Part shown: piece after piece, positions 1 through 5,597 of the stretch
Layout: each line of letters begins with the position of its first letter
Position numbering within the stretch: position 1 is the stretch's first letter
From: Bacteroidales bacterium UBA1392
GTDB lineage: Bacteria > Bacteroidota > Bacteroidia > Bacteroidales > UBA932
NCBI GenBank assembly: GCA_002305275.1
Contig: DBQO01000011.1
Coordinates: forward strand, 1 to 6,429
Length of the DNA: 6,429 nt
Reading direction: 5' to 3'
Notes under the pieces: model-generated
The model's input: only the letters and a program-made list of their open reading frames with translations
Told to the model about the DNA's origin: nothing
Databases searched by the model: none
Program-made: the position numbers and the translations under genes

Positions 1-354
1 CATGGCAATTGCGATGGATATGATATACGCACTTACCATCCCTACACCCAACTGATGGATGTAGAGGGACTCAAGGTGCTGATGATGCATATCGGAGGGT
101 ATCCGGGCAGATATGACCTTCGTGCATTGCGGCTGATAGAAGCTCACCGCCCCAATCTCTTTGTCTGCGGTCACTCGCACATCCTCAGAGTGATCAACGA
201 CAAGCACTACAATATGCTTACCCTCAACCCCGGGGCTGCCGGCATCCAGGGCTTCCATCTTGTACGTACAGCGTTGAGGTTCCGAATTTCCGATGGAAAA
301 ATTCACGATATGGAGGTGGGGGAATGGGAAAGAAATTATAATAAACAACAATAA
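1..354 (+). CDS. YfcE/MJ0936-type metallophosphoesterase, 3' part (5' end off window)
   Basis: The reading frame is open from the left edge, so the Met codon at 55 is internal and the gene is 5'-truncated by the window. 117 residues are visible. Calcineurin-like phosphoesterase motifs appear in order: HGNCD at visible residues 1-5 (the GNCD metal/phosphate block), a metal-ligand histidine in HIGGYPGRY (His30), the GHSH motif (57-60), and NPGA (76-79), which normally lies near the end of this small single-domain family. Members are usually about 160-180 residues, so roughly 45-60 N-terminal residues with the first metal-binding motif (typically SDTH) are missing. The family hydrolyses phosphodiesters using two metal ions in the cytoplasm. 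The physiological substrate of this branch is unknown and cannot be read from the sequence. The stop is 8 bp before the downstream peptidase start, which suggests co-transcription. Family call is firm; function beyond phosphoesterase is not. Confidence 0.93.
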   Translation, partial: HGNCDGYDIRTYHPYTQLMDVEGLKVLMMHIGGYPGRYDLRALRLIEAHRPNLFVCGHSHILRVINDKHYNMLTLNPGAAGIQGFHLVRTALRFRISDGKIHDMEVGEWERNYNKQQ

Positions 355-362
355 TTGCAACA

Positions 363-2903
363 ATGAAAAGAACTTTAATTTTTGCTCTGGGCATTCTCTT
401 CACAAGTGCGCTTTTCGCACAGCAGGTGCCCGTGACCGAGCCCAACTACGAACTTGCCGATCGTTTTTCGGCCAAGAAGGTCAACAATATGGTCTTCTCA
501 ACCTTTACCAGACCCAACTGGTTCAGGGATTCCGATAAATTCTGGTTTGAGTGGAAGACTCCTGCCGGTAGCTGTTACTATATGGTAGATCCGGTTACGA
601 AGGCTCAGAAACCTATTTTCGATCTCGAGAAACTCGCAATGGAGTTGACCGAAATCATAAAGGACCCCTTTGATGCCCAAAATATCCCTTTCCGCAAACT
701 CAAACTCAAGGATGATACCAAATTTACCTTTGAAATTCAGAGTACGATGATGGTGGAAAAGAAAGAGAAGAAGAAAAAAGAGGAGGTTACCGATGAGGTA
801 AAGAATGAGGAGAAGCAGGATGAGAAAAAGGATGAGAAAAAGGATGAGAAAAAAGAGGTAAAGAAAGAAGAAAAGAAAGCAACTCCGAAGAAGGAGAGAA
901 AAGTCTTCCGATTTGAATATGATATCGCTTCAGGCAAACTTACCGATGTGACCGAAAATGAGGAAGAGAAGGATTATCCCCGCTGGGCGGGAATCTCTCC
1001 AGACGGGAAAATCGCTGTTTACAGCAAACGATACAACCTCTACTGGATGACCATCGAGGATGTAAAAAAACTTATGGAGGATATAAAAGATACGACTGTC
1101 GTGGAAAATCCCATTACCACTGACGGTACAAAGGATTTCTATTACGGTGGTGGAAGTTATAGGGGTACCGACCAAAGTGACAGCACTGCAAGATTCTCCG
1201 CAGGAGTATTGTGGTCACCCGACTCCAAACATTTCGCCATAGGGAAATATGATATGAGTAAGATAAAGGAGCTATGGGTTATCAATTCCGTATCCAAACC
1301 TCGCCCTACCCTTGAAAGTTATAAGTATCAGATGCCCGGAGAACCGGGTCCCAAGGAACATCTTCTTATCTTCAATATGGAGGATAAGAGTTCTAAAGAA
1401 ATCCGTGTAGATGCATTTAAAGACCAGCAGATCAGCATTTTGAGTGCCCCATTCAAAAACAGAAATGCTTATGATGATTATCGGGTATATACCTGGCTTG
1501 GTGACAACGGTAAATTTTACCTTACCCGTACCAGCCGGGACCTGAAGAGAGTGGATATCTGTGCCGTAAATCTGGCGGAAGATAGCTGTAGGGTAATTAT
1601 AGAGGAGCGCCTGAATACTTATGTGGAAACACGCAAACTTGAGGTAATCAACAACGGAAAAGAACTCATCCAGTGGTCAGAGCGTAACGGCTGGGCACAT
1701 CTATACCTCTACTCTTCAGACGGCACTCTCAAAAACCCCATCACTTCCGGCGCTTTCCACGTGGAGAATGTCCTGAGTGTGGACGAGACCGCCAGGGTAG
1801 TCTATTTTATGGCAATGGGAGTAAATAAAGATGAAAATCCTTATAACGGACATGTTTACCGCATCAACCTAGACGGTACCGGTATGAAACGTCTCGACAC
1901 GGACGGTTTCAACTCCTCGATAGTCAGCTTCTCCGACAACAGTAAATACTTTGTGACCAACTACTCCAGAGTGGACGTCACCCCAAAAGTAGCCCTTTTC
2001 ACTGCAGCAGGCGCAAAATTGATGGATGTGGCTGAGACGGATATTTCTTTACTTCTCGAAGCCGGTTATAAGTTCCCTGAACCATTTAAAGTAAAGGCTG
2101 CTGACGGTATTACCGACCTCTATGGAGTGATATACAAGCCTTTTGACTTTGACCCCAACAAAAAATATCCGATAATCGACTATGTATATCCGGGCCCCCA
2201 GACAGAGGGTAACAATCTGGTATGGAGCAAAGGTCTGACACGCGTTGACCGTCTGGCGCAACTCGGATTCATAGTGATTACGGTTGGAAACAGGGGTGGG
2301 CATCCCAACAGATCCAAATGGTATCACAATTTCGGTTACGGTAACCTCCGTGACTATGGACTGGAAGATCAGAAATATGCCATCCAGCAACTCGCAGCAC
2401 GTCATAGCTACATAGATGTCAGCAGAGTGGGCATCCACGGACACTCCGGTGGAGGATTTATGTCAACAGCCGCAATTCTTCAGTATCCCGATTTTTTCAA
2501 GGCAGCCGTCTCCTGTGCGGGCAACCATGACAATAGTATGTACAACAGATGGTGGAGCGAGCAGCACCACGGTATTCTCGAAGAGATTACCGCAGCAGGC
2601 GACACCACTTTCAAGTACAGCATTGACAAAAACCAGGATATAGCCAAAAATCTCAAGGGCCATCTGCTTCTCGTCCATGGCGACATTGACGACAATGTGC
2701 ACCCCGGTAATACCATGCGTGTCGTGGATGCTCTTATTCGTGCCAACAAACGTTTTGAACTGCTGATTCTACCTGGCCAGCGCCACGGATTCGGAGATAT
2801 GAATGAATATTTCTTCTGGAAAATGGCAGATTGGTTCAGCGAATGGCTCCTCGGCACTTCAAAACGCCATGAAGTAGACATTCGCGAAATGAATAATGAC
2901 TAG
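363..2903 (+). CDS. Exported S9-family serine peptidase (DPP-IV N-terminal propeller + prolyl oligopeptidase domain)
   Basis: This is a complete 846-residue protein. It starts with a type I signal peptide (MKRT, hydrophobic core, then SALFA|QQ, cleavage likely after Ala19), so it acts in the periplasm or at the cell surface. Residues about 205-545 form the beta-propeller, with recurring ISPDG, WSPDS and NGWAHLYLY motifs of the DPP-IV N-terminal family. Residues about 590-831 are the alpha/beta hydrolase. The catalytic triad is clear: Ser695 in GHSGGG, Asp776 in HGDIDDNVH, His808 in GQRHGFGD. The expected role is release of di- or oligopeptides from peptides in the periplasm. The DW(V/I)YEEE motif that anchors the substrate amine in true DPP-IV is not seen: between TTDG (252-255) and WSPDS (284-288) there is a Gly/Ser-rich YYGGGSYRG stretch. 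DPP-IV specificity is therefore doubtful. Residues about 132-181 are an unusual Lys/Glu-rich insert. The start ATG lies 8 bp after the preceding stop, with an A-rich leader and no Shine-Dalgarno. Confidence 0.95.
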   Translation: MKRTLIFALGILFTSALFAQQVPVTEPNYELADRFSAKKVNNMVFSTFTRPNWFRDSDKFWFEWKTPAGSCYYMVDPVTKAQKPIFDLEKLAMELTEIIKDPFDAQNIPFRKLKLKDDTKFTFEIQSTMMVEKKEKKKKEEVTDEVKNEEKQDEKKDEKKDEKKEVKKEEKKATPKKERKVFRFEYDIASGKLTDVTENEEEKDYPRWAGISPDGKIAVYSKRYNLYWMTIEDVKKLMEDIKDTTVVENPITTDGTKDFYYGGGSYRGTDQSDSTARFSAGVLWSPDSKHFAIGKYDMSKIKELWVINSVSKPRPTLESYKYQMPGEPGPKEHLLIFNMEDKSSKEIRVDAFKDQQISILSAPFKNRNAYDDYRVYTWLGDNGKFYLTRTSRDLKRVDICAVNLAEDSCRVIIEERLNTYVETRKLEVINNGKELIQWSERNGWAHLYLYSSDGTLKNPITSGAFHVENVLSVDETARVVYFMAMGVNKDENPYNGHVYRINLDGTGMKRLDTDGFNSSIVSFSDNSKYFVTNYSRVDVTPKVALFTAAGAKLMDVAETDISLLLEAGYKFPEPFKVKAADGITDLYGVIYKPFDFDPNKKYPIIDYVYPGPQTEGNNLVWSKGLTRVDRLAQLGFIVITVGNRGGHPNRSKWYHNFGYGNLRDYGLEDQKYAIQQLAARHSYIDVSRVGIHGHSGGGFMSTAAILQYPDFFKAAVSCAGNHDNSMYNRWWSEQHHGILEEITAAGDTTFKYSIDKNQDIAKNLKGHLLLVHGDIDDNVHPGNTMRVVDALIRANKRFELLILPGQRHGFGDMNEYFFWKMADWFSEWLLGTSKRHEVDIREMNND
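819..854 (+). repeat. 12-bp tandem repeat, three copies, in the Lys/Glu-rich insert
   Basis: The unit GATGAGAAAAAG occurs at 819-830 and 831-842, and once more at 843-854 with its last base changed to A. It encodes three Asp-Glu-Lys-Lys units (residues 153-164). It lies inside a longer purine-rich tract on the plus strand (about 750-900) encoding the charged insert. Because the unit is a multiple of three, copy-number slippage would lengthen or shorten the insert without breaking the frame. Confidence 0.9.
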
Positions 2904-2910
2904 TTAAAAA

Positions 2911-2951
2911 GGGGGTGACTTTAAAGTCTGTTGGACTTTTTAGTCACCCCC
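2911..2951. terminator. Strong hairpin between convergent genes, probable bidirectional terminator
   Basis: The left arm GGGGGTGACT (2911-2920) pairs with AGTCACCCCC (2942-2951). After a TT/TT internal mismatch, AAAGTC (2923-2928) pairs with GACTTT (2934-2939) around a 5-base loop, TGTTG. It begins 8 bp after the peptidase stop codon. Read on the minus strand the hairpin is directly followed by TTTTTAACTA, the textbook intrinsic-terminator layout for transcripts coming from the Rhs/immunity side. Read on the plus strand there is no immediate T-run; a TTTTTT run comes only at about 2967-2972. It therefore most clearly serves the minus strand, and probably both. Confidence 0.85.
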
Positions 2952-2977
2952 GGCCAACGCAGCTACTTTTTTAATCG

Positions 2978-3000
2978 TTATGCATATCTATTGGGACGGG
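2978..3000. repeat. Degenerate 23-bp element, copy A (downstream of the SUKH gene)
   Basis: The plus-strand sequence TTATGCATAT followed by CTATTGGGACGGG matches the block at 3659-3681 at 18 of 23 positions. All five differences are transitions. It sits between the SUKH immunity gene stop and the shared terminator, so each copy follows an immunity gene in the transcription direction. It may mark the former 3' edge of an Rhs toxin/immunity module. Apart from this element and an isolated T-run, I see nothing in 2952-3055. Confidence 0.5.
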
Positions 3001-3055
3001 AATTTATCCCTGCCTTTACGCCTAATCTTTAAAATTGTTTTTGATAATCAGATGA

Positions 3056-3610
3056 TTATTGCGATAACTCACGTTCTGAAGCATTACCAGTAACTTTTCT
3101 GCTCCCGTCATAAGTATAATCTTCCAACGTCCAACCGATAATACATTCGCTAATAAAATCAGATAAATTATCGTGTGTAATTTCCGGCTCATCAGTTTCC
3201 GAATACTCATAATTAGAACACCAAAAAACAATCTTACATGAGTTTCCGTTATTTGTTTTTTTACTTGTATCAAAACAATAAAAATTACCTCTTCCATCTG
3301 GCGAAAAAGGTATTAAATAGTCAAACTGAGGTATTTGAACATTAAAATGTTCAAATTCATAAGTACTCGCTAAGTCATATCCATAATTTGAGAAAGTGAT
3401 ACCTAATACTTCATCGCCCATTAAATTAATACCGTTAAATTGACTCAATAGATATTTATAATCATTAGGTAATTCCAACTGATATTTTTTTTCAAATTTA
3501 ACAATTAATTCTGTGTTAACAGGCGGGTTTAATGTCATAATATCATCAGAGAATTTTCTCAATTCCCTGATAATATTCTCAATCATAAGTTTATAATTAT
3601 TTGTTTTCAT
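3056..3610 (-). CDS. SUKH (Smi1/Knr4) family protein, probable immunity protein 3
   Basis: 184 residues, no signal peptide or membrane segment, so cytoplasmic. The SUKH-1 signature is readable: a helix leading to FEKKYQLELPNDYKYLLSQFNG (residues 39-60), where the LP-x-DY-x-x-x-L-x-x-x-NG pattern is diagnostic. It is followed by the second conserved block LIPFSPDGRGNFYCFD (99-114) and IVFWCSNYEY (127-136), and a helical tail with DNLSDFI (147-153). SUKH proteins are very common immunity proteins in contact-dependent and Rhs polymorphic-toxin loci, where they bind and block varied, mostly nuclease toxins. No toxin domain lies directly upstream: 104 bp of non-coding AT-rich DNA separates it from the TPR gene. 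It is therefore either a left-over antidote from a lost module or a guard against toxins of relatives. The start ATG at 3610 follows an A-rich leader. Family call is strong; the immunity role comes from context. Confidence 0.88.
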   Translation of the reverse strand: MKTNNYKLMIENIIRELRKFSDDIMTLNPPVNTELIVKFEKKYQLELPNDYKYLLSQFNGINLMGDEVLGITFSNYGYDLASTYEFEHFNVQIPQFDYLIPFSPDGRGNFYCFDTSKKTNNGNSCKIVFWCSNYEYSETDEPEITHDNLSDFISECIIGWTLEDYTYDGSRKVTGNASERELSQ

Positions 3611-3658
3611 ATTCTTTTTTCCAAGTTTAGAAAGAGGATTCAGGTCTTTTCTGTTTAT

Positions 3659-3681
3659 TTATGCATATTCGTTAGAACGGG
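3659..3681. repeat. Degenerate 23-bp element, copy B (downstream of the TPR immunity gene)
   Basis: This is the second copy of the element at 2978-3000: the first ten bases TTATGCATAT and the terminal ACGGG are identical, and the middle differs by transitions only. It lies in the 104-bp gap (3611-3714) after the TPR gene stop. The gap otherwise contains the A-rich leader of the SUKH gene and a weak imperfect pairing of ACGGG (3677-3681) with CCCGT (3704-3708). I found no toxin or Rhs-core coding remnant in the gap. Confidence 0.5.
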
Positions 3682-3714
3682 TTATGCTTATGAATTCCAA
3701 CCTCCCGTCACAAC

Positions 3715-4230
3715 TTATCCTTTAGCTTTAACTTGTTGATAATAACAATCAACTATAGTATAAAGTCCCTTTTCTATTCCTTTTTCATATTCTCGCAAAT
3801 ATCTCTTTGCAACGGCTGGTTTTTTTTCTTTCAATAATCTATACAATTGAAATTTGCTATCATTTATTCTTGCCAATGCTACATCTTTATTTTCTCTATA
3901 TCCTATTTTATGTATTCTGCGTGTGCCGATTCTAATTATTTCTTTAAAAGCAAAAATAGCGGAATCAATTTGACCATAGTCCCATTTGACTAAAGCAAGA
4001 ATCCAAAGAGTGGCAGGATTTAAACAATCTAGTTCAAATGCCTTAATAGCATATCTTTCCGCTAATCTCAATTTATTCTCATCAAAATATGAAGTTGCTA
4101 TTTCAGATAATAGATATGGGTCATTTTTATAATCTAATTTTTTTATTAATTTTCTTGCTTTCGTCGTGTCTTTATGATAAGTATCATAATACTCTTGCAG
4201 GATTTGTTCCTTATTAAATTTTGATTTCAT
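3715..4230 (-). CDS. TPR-repeat protein, probable immunity protein 2
   Basis: 171 residues, rich in helices, with no signal peptide. Tetratricopeptide-like repeats are visible: residues about 37-70 (DPYLLSEIATSYFDENKLRLAERYAIKAFELD) show the A..Y....L..A...A..A.ELD pattern, and about 71-104 (NPATLWILALVKWDYGQIDSAIFAFKEIIR) the second. After a break come LARINDSKFQLYRLL and VAKRYLREYEKG (about 119-151). A 'LINDCRFRL...LA..YL..HL..R..G..SIY'-like tail is one I associate with a Bacteroidota TPR family found next to polymorphic toxins; this is from memory. The start lies 9 bp after the toxin 2 stop, the tight coupling expected of an immunity gene. The predicted role is to bind and neutralise toxin 2 in the producing cell. 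Very AT-rich compared with the Rhs core. The TPR fold is likely; the immunity role rests mainly on position. Confidence 0.75.
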   Translation of the reverse strand: MKSKFNKEQILQEYYDTYHKDTTKARKLIKKLDYKNDPYLLSEIATSYFDENKLRLAERYAIKAFELDCLNPATLWILALVKWDYGQIDSAIFAFKEIIRIGTRRIHKIGYRENKDVALARINDSKFQLYRLLKEKKPAVAKRYLREYEKGIEKGLYTIVDCYYQQVKAKG

Positions 4231-4239
4231 AATACACAG

Positions 4240-5010
4240 TTATTTGTTTTTTCTTTCGTCCGCTTTTCTTTGCTCTCTTGATCTTCGTTCTTCTGCTTTG
4301 TCATGTTTACCACCTTTTTTTCCGCCTGTTCTAGAGGCATGGCTACCTCGAGTTCCTTGATTACTAAGACCTTCTCTACTATTTCCTCTTTGTGTTTGTT
4401 TTTCCCTGTTTATTTGTCTTTGCTTTGCTACTTCTTTCTTCGTTTGAGATTCTTTTGCTTCTTCAACTAAATTTTTTGGTCCTTTTTTTTGAACACTTCC
4501 TACAGTCCCAATATTTTTCGCGGCTTTGGACATAGTCATAATTCCGTATCCTGCCTCTAATGCTCCGCCAGCTGCTACTGCTCTACCAGTAGGTATCAAA
4601 ACAACCGTTGCAGAACCAGCTACTGCTATTGCAGCTCCAGCAACCATATTTTTTCCACCATCAATAGTTGCTGCTGCACCTACAAGACCTGCTGCCACGT
4701 GTCCAATAACTTGTCCAATATTATAATGAGATTCATTAGATGCAGATGAACTACTACTAATCGTTGGCGCAATCGGATTAGGATTTAGGTCATCTATAAA
4801 TGCGTTACTAATTCCTCGTATTAGATCTCTCCAATCCCTCCCATCAGGGTCGATGTATCGCATCGGATTATTCGCACAATACACATACCCGCTAATGCCA
4901 TAATATTTCTCCGCCATCGGGTCGGGTACGGTCCACCTTGCGATGCGAGGGTACAGTGCAGGGTTTAGCTTATCTTGAGCTAAATTTATCAAATGGTTGG
5001 CTAACGACAT
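4240..5010 (-). CDS. Displaced (orphan) Rhs C-terminal toxin 2 with a remnant of the Rhs core
   Basis: 256 residues. Residues 21-49 (PRIARWTVPDP...GYVYCANNP) and the DPDG at 54-57 are the end of the Rhs repeat-associated core, nearly identical to the copy at the right edge, while the rest of the large Rhs carrier is absent. This is how silent 'orphan' tips look. After the core come a Ser-rich linker (84-91), a long Ala/Gly-rich hydrophobic stretch (about 98-158, possibly a translocation or pre-toxin region) and a strongly basic, helical C-terminus (about 175-256) with the motif HASRTGGKKGGKHDK (224-238). A basic tail of this kind fits a nucleic-acid-targeting toxin, but I cannot name the family or the catalytic residues. 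Residues 1-18 do not come from the core (see the remnant entry). The ATG at 5010 has AAGG about 4 bases upstream, and an in-frame stop occurs only near 5089. Whether it is expressed is unknown. Confidence 0.8.
   Translation of the reverse strand: MSLANHLINLAQDKLNPALYPRIARWTVPDPMAEKYYGISGYVYCANNPMRYIDPDGRDWRDLIRGISNAFIDDLNPNPIAPTISSSSSASNESHYNIGQVIGHVAAGLVGAAATIDGGKNMVAGAAIAVAGSATVVLIPTGRAVAAGGALEAGYGIMTMSKAAKNIGTVGSVQKKGPKNLVEEAKESQTKKEVAKQRQINREKQTQRGNSREGLSNQGTRGSHASRTGGKKGGKHDKAEERRSREQRKADERKNK
4864..4952. repeat. Rhs-core direct repeat, copy 1 (in the orphan module)
   Basis: This matches 6288-6376 at a constant offset of 1424 bp with 82 of 89 positions identical. The longest perfect run is 41 bp (4889-4929 with 6313-6353). 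It encodes the end of the Rhs core, from about PRIARWTVPDP to about NPM. Similarity stops sharply at both ends: on the toxin side the sequences turn into unrelated C-terminal domains, and on the other side into the unrelated start of the orphan ORF. This is a substrate for homologous recombination between modules. Confidence 0.93.
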
Positions 5011-5046
5011 AAAGCCTTCATTATTGATTGAAATTTTAACAACTTC
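4957..5046 (-). pseudogene. Possible N-terminal remnant of a lost immunity gene fused to the orphan toxin
   Basis: Read in the frame of the orphan toxin, this stretch gives EVVKISINNEGFMSLANHLI followed by NLAQDKLNPA. It is unlike any Rhs core, but it resembles the front of small immunity-type proteins with an 'I..N.EGL.SLA.HLL.LA' pattern (I think of Imm32-like proteins; this is from memory and unverified). The similarity would begin upstream of the ATG at 5010, within a few bases of the immunity 1 stop (TGATGA), and end where Rhs core homology begins. The simplest reading is that an immunity gene was cut by recombination and its front is now joined in frame to the incoming core and toxin tip. 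An alternative is chance open sequence. Confidence 0.4.
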
Positions 5047-5047
5047 A

Positions 5048-5596
5048 TCAATCTGTAACGAGAAACTTATTAGAAGCTTTTGACAATATACTTTTTATTG
5101 ATTGATTTTCACTTTTGTAATAAACACCAATACTACCGGTATGGTGGAAGTAAAAGAAAAACTCATCTTCTATTGCACAAAATAAAGGACTATAGGGAGC
5201 TATATGATTAATAATACACTTTAATATAACTGAGAGGAACTTATCTAAATTTGAACATTTACAACATCCGGAATAACCTATTTGTATTTTTGAGTCTCCC
5301 AGTATTTTAAAATACTCTTGTGTCTCAAGAGATTTTCCTTCAACGTCATAATTATACTCCTCTTTATTAACATCCCAAGTATCTAAACAAAAGTCCCACC
5401 ATGATTTATTGTAGATTACCATTTCCTTTTCGTGAGATTGGAATAAATAATGAAATAGAAATATGAGATTTTCAATAACATTATCATCCTCTTTTAAATA
5501 AATTTCTTTCCTACAAGCAAAACTATCTCGATAAGATTCAAGGTTTGCCCAATCAAACGGGAAGTTTTCTGTTGTCGTTATCAAAATATCGGCCAT
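5048..5596 (-). CDS. Hypothetical protein, probable immunity protein 1
   Basis: 182 residues, acidic and aromatic-rich, with no signal peptide or clear membrane segment. Its ATG lies 1 bp after the stop of Rhs toxin 1 (TAA-A-ATG), which makes translational coupling and an antidote role very likely. Visible features are a helical middle (NVIENLIFLFHYLF, 39-52), a cysteine cluster GCCKC (110-114) within a beta/loop region, a second helix FLSVILKCIINHI (120-132), and a beta-rich end EDEFFFYFHHTGSIGVYY (143-160). I have an impression of similar 'FYFHHT.SIG.YYK' tails in uncharacterised Bacteroidota proteins but cannot assign a Pfam immunity family. It does not show the SUKH pattern. The gene ends in tandem stops (TGATGA), and the orphan toxin ATG follows 37 bp later. 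The immunity role is inferred from position; the fold is unknown. Confidence 0.75.
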   Translation of the reverse strand: MADILITTTENFPFDWANLESYRDSFACRKEIYLKEDDNVIENLIFLFHYLFQSHEKEMVIYNKSWWDFCLDTWDVNKEEYNYDVEGKSLETQEYFKILGDSKIQIGYSGCCKCSNLDKFLSVILKCIINHIAPYSPLFCAIEDEFFFYFHHTGSIGVYYKSENQSIKSILSKASNKFLVTD

Positions 5597-5597
5597 T

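Noticed and set aside
737..937. Minus-strand ORF rich in Ser and Phe
   Set aside because: It is the antisense of the Lys/Glu-rich insert of the peptidase; its composition follows from the purine-rich tract.
2049..2881. Several minus-strand ORFs and one plus-strand ORF inside the hydrolase domain of the peptidase
   Set aside because: The plus-strand frame carries an intact catalytic triad and clear family motifs; the others show no recognisable protein features.
3022..3297. Minus-strand 91-codon ORF overlapping the end of the SUKH gene
   Set aside because: It overlaps a well-supported SUKH frame and has no independent motif.
3611..3640. Bacteroidota promoter (TAnnTTTG) before the SUKH gene, from TAAACTTGG on the minus strand
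   Set aside because: It has a mismatch, lies only about 20 bases from the start, and has no convincing -33 TTTG partner.
3659..3681. Integron attC or CRISPR-like interpretation of the repeated TTATGCATAT element
   Set aside because: There are only two degenerate copies, no paired core sites with an RYYYAAC/GTTRRRY layout, and no regular spacing.
4526..4726. Plus-strand Ala/Pro-rich ORF opposite the orphan toxin
   Set aside because: It is a shadow of the Ala/Gly-rich segment on the other strand.
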